A DNA stretch of 64,000 nt from Pyxidicoccus sp. MSG2 (GCF_026626705.1 NZ_JAPNKC010000001.1:9628001-9692000), one strand, 5' to 3'; counted from the stretch's first letter, positions 52,474 to 62,180 are shown. The notes: generated by a model not told the origin, from the letters alone. Program-made: numbers and translations.

Positions 52474-53688
52474 ATGACCTCACCCACCTGCTTCCAGCAT
52501 CCCGACACCGCCGCGACCACCCGCTGTGGCGGCTGTGACAAGTCCCTCTGTACGAAGTGCGCCACCTTCGACGGCGGCAAGGACCGCTGCGCGGCCTGCG
52601 TCGCGCGCTACCACCAGGGGAAGAAGACCCGCGCGGTGGTGATGGGCGCGGTGCTCGTCCTGGCCGCTGGTGGCGTCGGAGGCTGGTTCGCGCTGCGCCC
52701 ACCCGGCGCGGCGTCCTCCGAGGCCCAGGCCTTCGACCACGGCAAGAAGGGCATGTTCATCCGCCATCTGAAGGACGAGCTGGGCCGCCAGCCCTGCGAC
52801 AAGGCGAAGGGCCGCGAGTATGCCCAGGCCCTGTTCGAGGCCGGAGACCTGCGGGGCGTCATCCAGGCCGGTGACGACTTCATCGCGCAGTGCGGGAAGT
52901 CCACCGCGCTCCGGCAGCTCACCTACACGGCGCACGTCCAGCTCCAGGAGTTCGACCTCGCCGCCAGGGACGTGACGGAGCTCATCGAAGGCGCTCCGAG
53001 CAACGCGGGCTACTTCATCTGGCGCGGCATGGCGTACGAGGCGGCCAGCGCGCTGGACAAGGCGACAGCGGACTTCCACCAGGCCTTCCTCCTCAAGCCG
53101 AGCGAGGCCCAGGTCACCAACCTCCTGGCCACCGCCGCCATGCGGGAGGGCCGGGCCTGCGACGCCCGGATGACGGTCCTGGAGCACTTCCAGTCGCAGC
53201 CCGGCAAGGCGCGGGATCCGAAGATGGAGCAGCGGCTGGCGGAGCTCTCCAGCGCGGGCCGGTGCGGGAGCGACGGGCGGGGCCGCGCGGAGCTGTCCTT
53301 CCCGGCCAAGGCCCCCCGTATCGTGGAGTTCCCGGTGGAGGGCGGGGCGCCAGGCCGCTTGCTGGTGGACACCGACTCGGCGCGCGTCGTGCTGTCGAAG
53401 GCGTTCGCCCAGCGGCTGGGCCTGTCGCTCGAGGGCGCGCGCACCGTCCGGCTCCAGGCGGCCCATGACGTCCTCACCGTCCAGTTGACGGAGGTGTCCG
53501 AGCTCGCGCTGCAAGGAGCGAAGGCCACCCACGTCGAGGTGGGCGTGGCCGACACGCTGCCCGACGGCGTGGATGGGCTGCTCGGGCTCAACTTTCTCGC
53601 TCGCTTCGACGTGAAGGAGGACGCGAAGGCGGGCCGCCTGACGCTCACCGAGCGCGCCCCCGCCCCCCGGGCCGCCGCTACGCCCTGA
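52474..53688 (+). CDS. Zinc-ribbon / TPR / retropepsin-like aspartic protease fusion
   Basis: A 404-residue membrane protein with an unusual order. Residues 1-50 hold a zinc-binding cysteine array (CFQHPDTAATTRCGGCDKSL, CTKC, DRCAAC), a B-box-like N-terminal zinc finger. A membrane helix lies at about 52-72. Residues about 85-260 are TPR-like helices, and the C-terminal 120 residues form a retropepsin-like domain (RLLVDTDSARVVLSKAFAQRLGL and DGLLGLNFLARFDV). The catalytic motif is D-T-D instead of D-T-G/S, which would be unusual for an active protease. The protease domain should face the periplasm. Confidence 0.8.
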   Translation: MTSPTCFQHPDTAATTRCGGCDKSLCTKCATFDGGKDRCAACVARYHQGKKTRAVVMGAVLVLAAGGVGGWFALRPPGAASSEAQAFDHGKKGMFIRHLKDELGRQPCDKAKGREYAQALFEAGDLRGVIQAGDDFIAQCGKSTALRQLTYTAHVQLQEFDLAARDVTELIEGAPSNAGYFIWRGMAYEAASALDKATADFHQAFLLKPSEAQVTNLLATAAMREGRACDARMTVLEHFQSQPGKARDPKMEQRLAELSSAGRCGSDGRGRAELSFPAKAPRIVEFPVEGGAPGRLLVDTDSARVVLSKAFAQRLGLSLEGARTVRLQAAHDVLTVQLTEVSELALQGAKATHVEVGVADTLPDGVDGLLGLNFLARFDVKEDAKAGRLTLTERAPAPRAAATP

Positions 53689-53793
53689 GCCCGGGTTCCC
53701 GGGCCGCGGGGTGTACCCCGGTGTGCGTCCTACCGGGGAGTGAATAGACGGCGAGCGCGGCCGTCGAATCGCGCATCTCCACGAGGTGCCGCT

Positions 53794-55080
53794 GTGTCGC
53801 GAATCCGGAGTGCGCTCATTGCCCTCGCGCTCGTTGCGCCAGCCGCCTTCGCGGAGGGCATCGACACTCGCAGCAAGAAGCCGGACACGCCGTCGCGGGT
53901 GCACGGGCTCACCACGATGCTGCCCATGCCCAACGGCGGATTCCTCTCCGTGGGCGGCTCGAACCTCCGGATGCTCGCGCCGGGCGGGCGGCAGTTCACC
54001 TCGCTCCACCGGATTCCGAAGGACAACCTGTACCGCGTCGCCTCGAACGAGGCCGGCGACGTGCTCGCCGCGTGGGAGCAGGACGCGTCGCTGCACTACT
54101 TCACCGGCGCGCCGCGACGGCACGTCACCCTCCCCAAGCCGAAGCCGCCCACGGACGAGATCTGGGGTTTCCAGGTCGGGTCCCTGGCTTTCCTCGAGAA
54201 TGGACGCGACGTGCTGGTCCACATGGAAGGGCGCAAGAAGCCGCGCGGCCAGGTGAGCGTCGCCTACCGGGTTCCGCTCGACGGTGGCGCGCCCGAGCTC
54301 CTGTACCGCGTCGATGAGGGACGGCAGCTGGACAGGAGCCGCGACGTCGCCCTGTACGTGATACCGGAGCGGCCCGATCAACCGTGTGAGCACCGCACCT
54401 GCAATCCCGTCCGCGCGGTCGTTGCCTACGAGGTGACCGGGCAGGGCGTGAAGCACACCGTCCTGCTCGACGGTAGGGACACGCCGGTGGGCAACGCCCG
54501 GATGATCTGGGGGAACACCGACGAGCAGGTGTTCCTCGAGCTGAGCCTCGCGCGTAACGAGCGCGCCGTGCTGCGGTGGAGGCCGGGACAGCCGAAGGCG
54601 GACATCCGCCCGTTCCCGAAGTTCGCCTCGTTCAACGAGCGCCTCTTCTCGACGAACTCCGGCGACGTGCTCCAGGTGCTCGACCATCAAGAGGAGGCGC
54701 TGGTCATCCACCGCCACACGCCGGACGGGAGGCAGGACATGATCCGGCTGCCGGCGTCCAACGACCCAGACACCATCGACAGCAATCTCCATGCGCTGGG
54801 GATGCGGAAGAACGGCGCGCTGTGGATGCACTGGGGCGACTTCGTGCTGCTGTTCGAACGCAACCTGGCCCGGAACCCGCGCGCCTACAGCGTCGAGCCG
54901 CTGCTCACGCGCCGGACGGAGTGGGCGGACGTGGCGGTGTACGTCCAGGAGCCAGAGGCGCTGTGGATTGGCATCGAGGTGGGACGCGGCCGCGACTTCG
55001 CGCGGGTGGGTTTCGCCGAGATGGAGAAGCACGCGAAGCCCTGGCGCGCGGTGCGGACCACGAGCACCGAGTTCGACTGA
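53794..55080 (+). CDS. Secreted protein of unknown function (propeller-like)
   Basis: A 428-residue exported protein with signal peptide (ALIALALVAPAAFAEG), start GTG 53794 with GAGG eight bases upstream. The body is beta-rich with many aromatic residues; motifs such as DVLAAWEQDASLHYFTG and GALWMHWGDFVLLFERN look like propeller blades, but no family is certain. It follows the retropepsin gene by 105 bases. One Cys pair (CEHRTC) may form a disulfide. Confidence 0.65.
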   Translation: MSRIRSALIALALVAPAAFAEGIDTRSKKPDTPSRVHGLTTMLPMPNGGFLSVGGSNLRMLAPGGRQFTSLHRIPKDNLYRVASNEAGDVLAAWEQDASLHYFTGAPRRHVTLPKPKPPTDEIWGFQVGSLAFLENGRDVLVHMEGRKKPRGQVSVAYRVPLDGGAPELLYRVDEGRQLDRSRDVALYVIPERPDQPCEHRTCNPVRAVVAYEVTGQGVKHTVLLDGRDTPVGNARMIWGNTDEQVFLELSLARNERAVLRWRPGQPKADIRPFPKFASFNERLFSTNSGDVLQVLDHQEEALVIHRHTPDGRQDMIRLPASNDPDTIDSNLHALGMRKNGALWMHWGDFVLLFERNLARNPRAYSVEPLLTRRTEWADVAVYVQEPEALWIGIEVGRGRDFARVGFAEMEKHAKPWRAVRTTSTEFD

Positions 55081-55232
55081 ACGCGCACGGCCTCGCGGAG
55101 CGATACACGCCTTTGCAACGCTTCACCCTCCCACTCACGGCAGTCTCACTCCCATCGCTTCAGGGGTGCGCTCGCCACAGGCTCGTTCTCAGCCCGCGGC
55201 GAGCGGTGGCCCCGTGCTGCTGAAGCCTGCTG

Positions 55233-56828
55233 TCAGTAGTTGCCGGAGATGACCTTGGGCAGCACCTTGCGCAGGTCGGGCAGGGGGCCAATCTGCCGGG
55301 TGTCCGCGGCCTGGGCGGTGCCGCTGCTGCGCAGCAGTCCGCGCATCTGTACGGACGTCAGGCGGCTGCCATTGGCGAGCGCCACCCCCTGCGCGCTGGC
55401 GGCCGCGCCCGTGACGATGGGCGAGGCGCTGGAGGTGCCGCTGAAGGTGGCCGTGTAGTACTGGTTGACGCCAAGGGTGGAGCCGAACAGGTCGCCGTAG
55501 CCCATCGAGGCCACGCGCTCACCCCAGCCATGGACGTCCACGCGGTCGCCGAAGTTGGTCCAGCACATGGGGACGCGCGTGGTGGCCGTGCTCGCGCCGA
55601 CGATGATGGCGCCCGAGTCGCGTGTGGCGCGGTTGAAGCGCCCACCGTAGGCCGCGGCATCCAGGTTGGCGCTGCCGTTGCCGGCCGCCTCCACGACGAT
55701 GACGCCGTTGGCGGTGGCGTTGCGGATGATGTCGTATTCGGCCTGCCAGTACTCCACGGCGATGTAGTTGCACTGGCTGGTGTTGCACGTGCACGCCGTG
55801 CCGTCATTGGGGCCCAGGCGGTGGACCTCGACGAGCACGATGCCGCCCGGGCCCGCCGCGGTGACGGCCTTGGAGAGGGCACTCGTCAGGCCTTGCGGCG
55901 TGTGGGATTCGACGCCCATCTGGGCCCCGTGGGTGATGCCCGTCACGCCGTACGCGTTCTGCGCCGCCACCAGCTCTCCGAGCACGGCGGTGCCGTGGTC
56001 GCTGACCGTCCCCGCGACGCCCACGTAGAAGAGGGTGGGCATGTCCTCATGCGACCGGTTCCAGCCCGTCTCCACGTCCACGATGCGCACGCCCGTGCCG
56101 GTTCCGCCGGCCACCGTCCACGCGTAGGTCGCATCGATGCCGCCCGGGGCCACGTTGAGGTAGCCCTGGTTGGCCGTATACAGCGGCGTGGTGGGCGGGA
56201 GGTCGGCGGCGGCCAGCACGCCCCGCAGCGCCGCGTCCAGGCCCGTGTTCACCGCGGCGTCCTCGACAGGAGGTTCGGCGTAGGCCACCTCCACGGTGTC
56301 CAGTGCGTTGAGCGCGGCGACGACGTCCGCCACGCGCTCGGAAGTGGTGCCCGGCAGCAGCGGCACCTGGAAGTACAGGTTGAGGTCCGCCAGTTGCTCA
56401 CCGCTCAGCGTCTCACCGGAGGTCTTGCGCGCCTCCAGCGTGGCCTCGTCTTCCTGGAGCAACCGCTGCGGGCGTCGGGTCCGCGGCGCGCGGTCCAGCA
56501 AGGCCTCCACGGAGCGCAGGTCCTCCGTGAGCCGGGCTTCGGACATCCCACGGCCGAAGAACAGATTGCGTTCGGAGGAGGAGCGCTCGGAGATGAGGGC
56601 CACCAGGGCATTGTCTCGGAGGCGAACGCGGCTGCCCTCGTGGAACTTCACCACCAGACGCTCCACGGGCGTTCCCGAGGGCAGTTCGCGCCCGGTGTGC
56701 TTCACCACGGCGGCGCGCGGCGCCAGGGCCCGCGGAGCCGCTCCGGCAGCGGGGGCCAGGGCCACCAGGGCCAGGCCCGCCAGCGCGCCACGTAGCGGGC
56801 GCAGGGCAGGGGAAGAGGTCTTCGGCAT
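55233..56828 (-). CDS. Subtilisin-like serine protease (S8), secreted
   Basis: A 531-residue preproprotein. Signal peptide ALAGLALVALAPAAGA, a propeptide of about 30-200, then the subtilase domain with D251 (IVDVETGWNRSH), H278 (VSDHGTAVLGEL), oxyanion N384 (EAAGNGSAN) and S466 (FSGTSSASPIVTG). The typical D-T/S-G motif is DVETG. Cys pairs near residues 355-363 (CTCNTSQC) suggest an extra disulfide loop. Likely a secreted protease. ATG 56828; a longer open frame upstream overlaps the divergent gene and is not coding. Confidence 0.92.
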   Translation of the reverse strand: MPKTSSPALRPLRGALAGLALVALAPAAGAAPRALAPRAAVVKHTGRELPSGTPVERLVVKFHEGSRVRLRDNALVALISERSSSERNLFFGRGMSEARLTEDLRSVEALLDRAPRTRRPQRLLQEDEATLEARKTSGETLSGEQLADLNLYFQVPLLPGTTSERVADVVAALNALDTVEVAYAEPPVEDAAVNTGLDAALRGVLAAADLPPTTPLYTANQGYLNVAPGGIDATYAWTVAGGTGTGVRIVDVETGWNRSHEDMPTLFYVGVAGTVSDHGTAVLGELVAAQNAYGVTGITHGAQMGVESHTPQGLTSALSKAVTAAGPGGIVLVEVHRLGPNDGTACTCNTSQCNYIAVEYWQAEYDIIRNATANGVIVVEAAGNGSANLDAAAYGGRFNRATRDSGAIIVGASTATTRVPMCWTNFGDRVDVHGWGERVASMGYGDLFGSTLGVNQYYTATFSGTSSASPIVTGAAASAQGVALANGSRLTSVQMRGLLRSSGTAQAADTRQIGPLPDLRKVLPKVISGNY

Positions 56829-56880
56829 GGGATTGCTCCAGTTCGAATGACGAGGGACGTGAGCACGGCCCGCGGGGACA

Positions 56881-56897
56881 CTCCGTTCCCCACGGAG
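56881..56897 (-). promoter_or_regulatory. Small hairpin in the leader of the subtilase gene
   Basis: CTCCGT (56881-56886) and ACGGAG (56892-56897) pair around TCCCC. It lies 53 bases upstream of the subtilase start, in a 213-base divergent promoter gap. A TATAAT word at 56917-56922 is the only AT-rich promoter-like box here; its strand is unclear. Confidence 0.25.
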
Positions 56898-57041
56898 CCG
56901 CCTCACTGGTATTTCATATAATACTCGTCTGACGTGGAGTCCTGTTTTCAGGCTGCGGAGTGCAAGCGTATCGAAATGCGGCGGCAGGTCCGGTGGTAAC
57001 GTCTGCTCACGAGTCGTCATGCTCCGCTTCGAGGTCGCCCG

Positions 57042-58349
57042 ATGGTGAAGGCTCTCTGCCTGACGCTGTTGTTGCCAGCCATGCTGCTGGGCGGCATCCC
57101 CGACCTGCGCCGCCCCGTCACGGACCCGGACGGCTTCCTGTCCCCCGAGGACACGGAAGCCGTCGCGTCCCGCCTGGTGCGCCTGCGCGCGGAGACGGGC
57201 GTGCAGATGGCGGCGCTCGTCGTGCGCACGACGGGCGGCGTGCCCATCGAGGACTACGCGATTCAAGCCGCGGAGGCGTGGAAGGGCGGGGCGAAGGGGC
57301 GGGACGACGGCGTGCTGCTGGTGGTCGCGGTGAAGGACCGACGCATGCGGCTGGAGACGGGATACGGCGTGGAGGAGCACCTGCCGGATGGCACGGTGCG
57401 GAGCCTGCTCGACGCGCAGGGGCCGCTGATGCGCGCGAGGAACTACCGGGGCGCGCTGCTCGCCATCATCGACGGCGTGGGAGCGCGGCTGCCGGGGAAC
57501 GTCCCGACTCCGGTGGCGGCGACTCCAGGCACGGACACCGTGCGCGAGCCGACACCCGTTGAAGACGACGGCGACACCACGGCCCCGCCGTCCGAGGTAC
57601 CTGACGCCGTGGCGGGCTCGGAGCACGACGTCGAGTCTGTGCCCGGGGTCGTCTCTCCTCCCGAGCCCTCGCACGAGGGGCGCGTGGCGTTCCTGTGGGT
57701 GACGTTGTCGGCGCTCGGGATGGGGCTGGTCCTGCTCATCGGCTTCGGGGCCTGGGAGGAGCGGCTCGGCTCCACCGTCGTGGCCGTCGCGAATGTGGCG
57801 CTGTTCCTCGCCCCGCCCATCCTCATCTCCTGGCTGCGCCCCGCGTCCGGCGTGGCCATCTTCTTCGGCTACGCGGGCGTGTTCGCGGCGCTCTTCGGGG
57901 GCATCCGGGCGTGGCAGCAGGGGCCCGGCACGGGGGCCCGGCCCATGGGGGCCATCGTCCTGGGCGGCGTCGCCGTGGGCCTGGTGTGCGCGGTGGTGAT
58001 GGGTGACCCCTCCAGCCTGGAGTCGCTCCTCAACAGGGCGTTCCTCTTCAGCCTGATGGCGGTGGTTCCGGTGTCGCTCGCGGTGGTGGTGTTCACCGTG
58101 TCCAGTGCGCCGCCGTCGGATGGAGGACTCCTCGGCAACTCCTACGGCTTCCGCTCGGACGACGAGGAGGATGAGGAGGAGCGGCGCGCGTCGAGGCGGC
58201 GCCACTCCTCGCACTCTTCCTCCGTGTTCTCTGACTCCAGCGACTCGTCGTCGTCCTCCTCCAGCTCCTCTTCCAGCTCCCACTCGGATGACTCGTGGAA
58301 GGGTGGCGGCGGCAGCTTCGGCGGAGGCGGCTCCAGTTCGTCCTGGTAG
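57042..58349 (+). CDS. TPM-domain membrane protein
   Basis: A 435-residue protein with signal peptide (LTLLLPAMLLGG), a TPM domain at about 25-150 (DPDGFLSPEDTEAVASRLVR, LETGYGVEEHLPDGTVRSLL), a Pro/Glu/Asp-rich linker, about four membrane helices at 220-365, and a Ser-rich tail with a long Ser run ending in GGSFGGGGSSSSW. Such TPM proteins have a periplasmic phosphatase-like domain; some are linked to photosystem II or cell-envelope maintenance. ATG 57042. Confidence 0.85.
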   Translation: MVKALCLTLLLPAMLLGGIPDLRRPVTDPDGFLSPEDTEAVASRLVRLRAETGVQMAALVVRTTGGVPIEDYAIQAAEAWKGGAKGRDDGVLLVVAVKDRRMRLETGYGVEEHLPDGTVRSLLDAQGPLMRARNYRGALLAIIDGVGARLPGNVPTPVAATPGTDTVREPTPVEDDGDTTAPPSEVPDAVAGSEHDVESVPGVVSPPEPSHEGRVAFLWVTLSALGMGLVLLIGFGAWEERLGSTVVAVANVALFLAPPILISWLRPASGVAIFFGYAGVFAALFGGIRAWQQGPGTGARPMGAIVLGGVAVGLVCAVVMGDPSSLESLLNRAFLFSLMAVVPVSLAVVVFTVSSAPPSDGGLLGNSYGFRSDDEEDEEERRASRRRHSSHSSSVFSDSSDSSSSSSSSSSSSHSDDSWKGGGGSFGGGGSSSSW

Positions 58350-58487
58350 TTCCGCTTCGCGAGCCCACCGTCACGGCAGGTGTCCAAGGCCACCTGCCGT
58401 GCGGCGCTTCGGGCCGTCGCATTCCTGGCTGACCGCGGACAGGCCCGGTACCCTGCGCACCCCTCTCTCTCGAAGGAGCTGCACCCG

Positions 58488-59042
58488 GTGTCCATCCGCA
58501 GAACGACCGCCAGCACCCGCAACGCCACCGTCAGCGCCATGCTCGACCCGGCCCTGGGCAGCGCGCGCGACGCGCTCCAGACCTTCCTCGAGAAGGCCCT
58601 GCGCGCCCAGTTCGGCGCCGACTGGCAGGCGACGCTGGAGCGCGACCGGATGGCGCAGGGCCGCCCCGCGAGCGAGCGCTGGGACTGGGGCAGCATCAGC
58701 TACCGCCTCGGACACTTCCGCTCCCCGCAGGCTACGGGCAGCGGCGCGGTCACCGAGCCGCTCGTCGCGCTCGCTCGGCTTGCCAAGGCCTACCGCAACC
58801 TCTTCCAGCACGAGGAGCTCACGGACGCGCAGGTGCGCCACGCCATGGAGGGGCTCGCGCTGTTGCAGGACGCGCTGGGCAACAAGACGCGCGCGGCCGA
58901 GACGCGCGCCGCGCTCGAGGTGTGGGCGGGCCCAGCTCGCGCCGCGAAGCGCCCGGCGCGCAAGGTCCCCTCGGCCGCCAGCCGCGCGAAGAAGCCCGCG
59001 GCGAAGAAGAAGGCTCCGAAGGCGAAGAGCGCCCGACGCTAG
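58488..59042 (+). CDS. HEPN-like (Swt1-type) protein with a basic tail
   Basis: A 184-residue protein. Residues about 20-130 resemble Swt1-type HEPN domains: LEKALRAQFGADWQATLERD, RWDWGSISYRLGHFRS and KAYRNLFQHEELTDAQ, which carries the R103-N104-x3-H108 motif of HEPN ribonucleases. The last 45 residues are Lys/Ala-rich (KRPARKVPSAASRAKKPAAK), like histone H1-type tails, so it may bind nucleic acid. GTG 58488 was chosen with AAGGAG ten bases upstream. No nucleotidyltransferase or toxin partner is adjacent. Confidence 0.6.
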   Translation: MSIRRTTASTRNATVSAMLDPALGSARDALQTFLEKALRAQFGADWQATLERDRMAQGRPASERWDWGSISYRLGHFRSPQATGSGAVTEPLVALARLAKAYRNLFQHEELTDAQVRHAMEGLALLQDALGNKTRAAETRAALEVWAGPARAAKRPARKVPSAASRAKKPAAKKKAPKAKSARR

Positions 59043-59135
59043 CGAGCGCAATTCCAATGAAGTTCCACTCTCAGGCCTTGCCCTACGAAGAAGCCTGACC
59101 CGCGACGGTGCGGCCGCGCTGCCACCCCGCCCGCA

Positions 59136-62100
59136 TCAGTTCGCCGCCCGCGCGTTGCGTCGAGCCGCCTGCCGCTGGTGGATGGCCCGGCGCAGCTTCG
59201 CGATGAGCACCTCCACGTTCGCCGGCCGCATCAGCACGTCATCCGCTCCCGCCTCCAACGCCGCGGTGACCACGGCCGGGTCCTCCTTGTCGAGGATGAG
59301 GTACACCGGCAGGTCCTCGGTGGCCGCGTTCTTCCGCAGCGCGCGAAGGATGGTGTACAGGTCCCCATCCGGCAGCGGGTCCGCGAGGATGGCCGCCTGC
59401 ACTCCCGCTCCCAGCGCCTGCTCCACCTCGGCGCGGCTCTGCGTGCGCACCGTGGCCAGCCCCTCGGCCATCAACCGTATCTGCAGCGTCATCGCGTTGG
59501 CGGCATCCGTCTCCGCCACCATCACCCGTGGTGCCGTCTTGTCCTGCCCCACCGCGCTCGCGGTCAGCTCGGCGGCGAGTGCCTCCAGGGCCGCCGGTGG
59601 CAGGCGTGGGTCCTGGCGAAGCGCCTGGAGCGCGAGGGCCGCGTCCGCCGGATTCGGCTGTGCGCTCTGCGCCTGGAGCACGAAGCTGGCCGAGCACAGC
59701 AGCGCGCCAGCGGCACGACCCGCGGGCGCCGGAGTCTCACTCCCTTCGGCCAGCACGGCGGTGAGCAGCTCCACCACCTCCGGCAGACCGCTGCCCACCA
59801 GGGCCAGGGCCCGCGCACGAGAGGGGAGGATGAAGCGACACGGCTCCTCCAGCCGCGCCGCCAGCGCCAGCGCGGAGGCCGCCGTGCCGATGAGGGACTC
59901 CTCCACGCTGCCGGCGCCCAGCCGCGCGGCAATCCTCCGCGCCAGCTGGGTGACGAAGGGCGCCAGCACCGCGCTCCCTCCCAGCATGGACATCACGCCC
60001 TCGAGCAGCCTCATCTGCAATGCGCCCAGCCGCGCCAGCGGTCCACCCTCGCCCATCAGCGCCGCGCTGTAGGAGGGCAGCACGCGCACCTCCACCCGGG
60101 GATGCGCGGCACGCAGCCGCTGGGCCATGCCCGCCGCGTCCTCCAGGCCGTCCTCGAGCACGAGCACCAGGTCATACCCACCCAGCGAGAGCGCCCGCTC
60201 CGCCTCGGCCGCGGGGCTCGTCGCGGCCGCGAGCCCTTCCATCAGCAGCAGCCTCACGGCGGCCTCCCGGGGCTCCGACGGCTCCGCCACCACCAGCACC
60301 ATGCGCGCGCGGGCGTCGCTCCGGGGGGGAGGCGCCCGACGGCTCGCGGCCTCGGAGGGCGCGGGTGTCCGCGGCTCGGGTTCCTCGTCCCCGGAGAGCT
60401 CTCGCTCGCCGAGCACGGCACGCCCGGTGAACCGCTCCTCGAACTGGAGCATGCGCGCGCGTCCCGTGGAGTCGGTGGACTCCATTCCGACGCGCGTCTC
60501 CATCTCTCCACCCGGGTAGAAGCGGCGGATGGCCCGGCGGATGGCGTGCTCCGTGGCGAAGAGGCCCTGCACCGCCACGGCGCGCGCGGAGAACTTCAGC
60601 GCGTCGGTGACCTGCACGTCGCGCGGGTCCAGCACGGCGCAGAACAGCTCGCGCCCTCGCAGGGCCACCGGCACGGCACACAGCTTCTCGCACAGCTCGC
60701 GGGGAACCTGCCGCAGCAGCTCCTCCGGCACCGGCACGGACTGGAGCTTCTCGTCGGTGATGTGGGGCAGCCCCGACTGCTCGGACAGGGCGCGCACCAG
60801 GTTCTCCGGCTCCAGCTTCCGCTCCACCACGAGCAGCTGTCCCAACCGCCCGCCGCGTTGCTTCTGGAGCGACAGCGCCTCCTCCAGCGATTGCGGCGTC
60901 ACCATGCCGCGCGCCACGAGGATTGCGCCGAGCTGCTGGCGGGTCCTCGCACGAGGCCCGGGAGGCGGAGGCGGCACGGCAGGGCCACGGGCCGGAGGCG
61001 CCATCGCCAGGGCCGGTGAAGGCGGCGAGGAAGGGCTGCGGGCCGGAGGCGCCATCGCCAGGGCCGGCGGAGGCGGAGGGCTCGCGGGAGGCCGCGCCAC
61101 CGCCACGGGCGCTGCCACCCCGGGAGGTGGAGGCATTCCCGCCGGACGCAGCATGGGCGGCGGTCCCGGCGGCGGACGCCGTGCGTCCCGGGCCGGCGGG
61201 CCCTGGACGCGTGGGAGCTCCTCGCCCTCCAGACGAATCTCCTCACCGGGCATCCCCTCCAGGTCCGCCAGCGGCGAGCGGCGGTCCGGAAACGCGCGGC
61301 CGAAGAGGCCGGCGATGTCCGCTGCGCCCACGCGCAGCCGGTGGTCGAAGAGGAAGCTCTGCATGGACTCGGAGAACTCGCGCGCCGTCTGGAACCGGGC
61401 GGAGGGGGCCGCGGCCAGCGAGCGCAGCAGGATGGCCCACAGCGGCGCGGGCACGCCGGGGAGTGGCTCCAGCGTGTGCTCGTCGAAGTTGCCCAGCGCG
61501 TGGATGATTTGCGGATACGAGCCGTCGAAGAGCCTGCGGCCGGCAAGCATCTCGTACAGCAGCAGCCCCAGCAGGAAGATGTCGCTGCGCTGGTCCACGG
61601 GGCGACCCTGGACCTGCTCGGGGGACAGGTAGTTGATCTTCCCCTTGAGCACGCCGGCCTGTGTCTCCTGGTGCGCGCCGGCCACCTTGGCGATACCGAA
61701 GTCGGCCAGCTTCACGCCTCCAATGCTGGAGACCATGACGTTGGACGGGTTGATGTCACGATGGATGATGTCGAGCGGCGCGCCGGCCCGGTCCGTGCGG
61801 CCGTGCGCGTAGGCGAGCCCGTCCGCCACCTGCTGGGCGATGAAGCACACCTCGCGCAGGCCCATGGGGAGCTGGCGCTGCGAGGCCGCCCTCAGGAGCG
61901 TGCGGAGGTTCTCCCCGTCCACGAACTCCATCACCATGTAGTACTGGCCGGTGCTCGTCCCCAGGTCCATCACCTGCACGACGTTGCCGTGCTGGAGCGC
62001 GACGGACACCTTCGCCTCGCGCAGGAACAGCTCCACGAAGGCGGCGTCCTGCACGTACGAGGGAAGGATGCGCTTGACGGCCACGGGCTTCTCGAAGCCC

Positions 62101-62180
62101 TCCGCACCCACCACCTTCCCCAGGAACACCTCGGCCATGCCGCCAGCGGCCAGCTTCTTCACAATCCGGTAGGTCCCCAC
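59136..62180 (-). CDS. Multidomain Ser/Thr kinase with MshEN and receiver-like domains
   Basis: A 1014-residue protein. The kinase domain (about 1-280) has GTYRIVKKLAAGGMAEVF, the VAVKRIL lysine, HRDINPSN and LADFGIAKV. A Pro-rich hinge (about 325-415) leads to an MshEN/GspE-N-like domain (about 415-560: RQQLGAILVARGMVTPQSLE, LGQLLVVERKLEPENLVRAL), which in other proteins binds cyclic di-GMP. Two receiver-like domains follow (about 640-720 and 890-1010); the last keeps an aspartate (AAILADPLPDGD) but has Arg for the switch Lys. GTG 62180 has GGAG upstream. Possibly a signalling hub for surface motility. Confidence 0.85.
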   Translation of the reverse strand: MGTYRIVKKLAAGGMAEVFLGKVVGAEGFEKPVAVKRILPSYVQDAAFVELFLREAKVSVALQHGNVVQVMDLGTSTGQYYMVMEFVDGENLRTLLRAASQRQLPMGLREVCFIAQQVADGLAYAHGRTDRAGAPLDIIHRDINPSNVMVSSIGGVKLADFGIAKVAGAHQETQAGVLKGKINYLSPEQVQGRPVDQRSDIFLLGLLLYEMLAGRRLFDGSYPQIIHALGNFDEHTLEPLPGVPAPLWAILLRSLAAAPSARFQTAREFSESMQSFLFDHRLRVGAADIAGLFGRAFPDRRSPLADLEGMPGEEIRLEGEELPRVQGPPARDARRPPPGPPPMLRPAGMPPPPGVAAPVAVARPPASPPPPPALAMAPPARSPSSPPSPALAMAPPARGPAVPPPPPGPRARTRQQLGAILVARGMVTPQSLEEALSLQKQRGGRLGQLLVVERKLEPENLVRALSEQSGLPHITDEKLQSVPVPEELLRQVPRELCEKLCAVPVALRGRELFCAVLDPRDVQVTDALKFSARAVAVQGLFATEHAIRRAIRRFYPGGEMETRVGMESTDSTGRARMLQFEERFTGRAVLGERELSGDEEPEPRTPAPSEAASRRAPPPRSDARARMVLVVAEPSEPREAAVRLLLMEGLAAATSPAAEAERALSLGGYDLVLVLEDGLEDAAGMAQRLRAAHPRVEVRVLPSYSAALMGEGGPLARLGALQMRLLEGVMSMLGGSAVLAPFVTQLARRIAARLGAGSVEESLIGTAASALALAARLEEPCRFILPSRARALALVGSGLPEVVELLTAVLAEGSETPAPAGRAAGALLCSASFVLQAQSAQPNPADAALALQALRQDPRLPPAALEALAAELTASAVGQDKTAPRVMVAETDAANAMTLQIRLMAEGLATVRTQSRAEVEQALGAGVQAAILADPLPDGDLYTILRALRKNAATEDLPVYLILDKEDPAVVTAALEAGADDVLMRPANVEVLIAKLRRAIHQRQAARRNARAAN

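Noticed and set aside
56829-58283. Upstream extension of the subtilase frame
   Set aside because: It overlaps the TPM gene on the other strand, is His/Arg-rich without a domain, and the signal peptide starts at 56828.
58105-60072. A 655-codon plus-strand frame
   Set aside because: It overlaps three better-supported genes and has shadow-like Arg/Ala/Ser composition.
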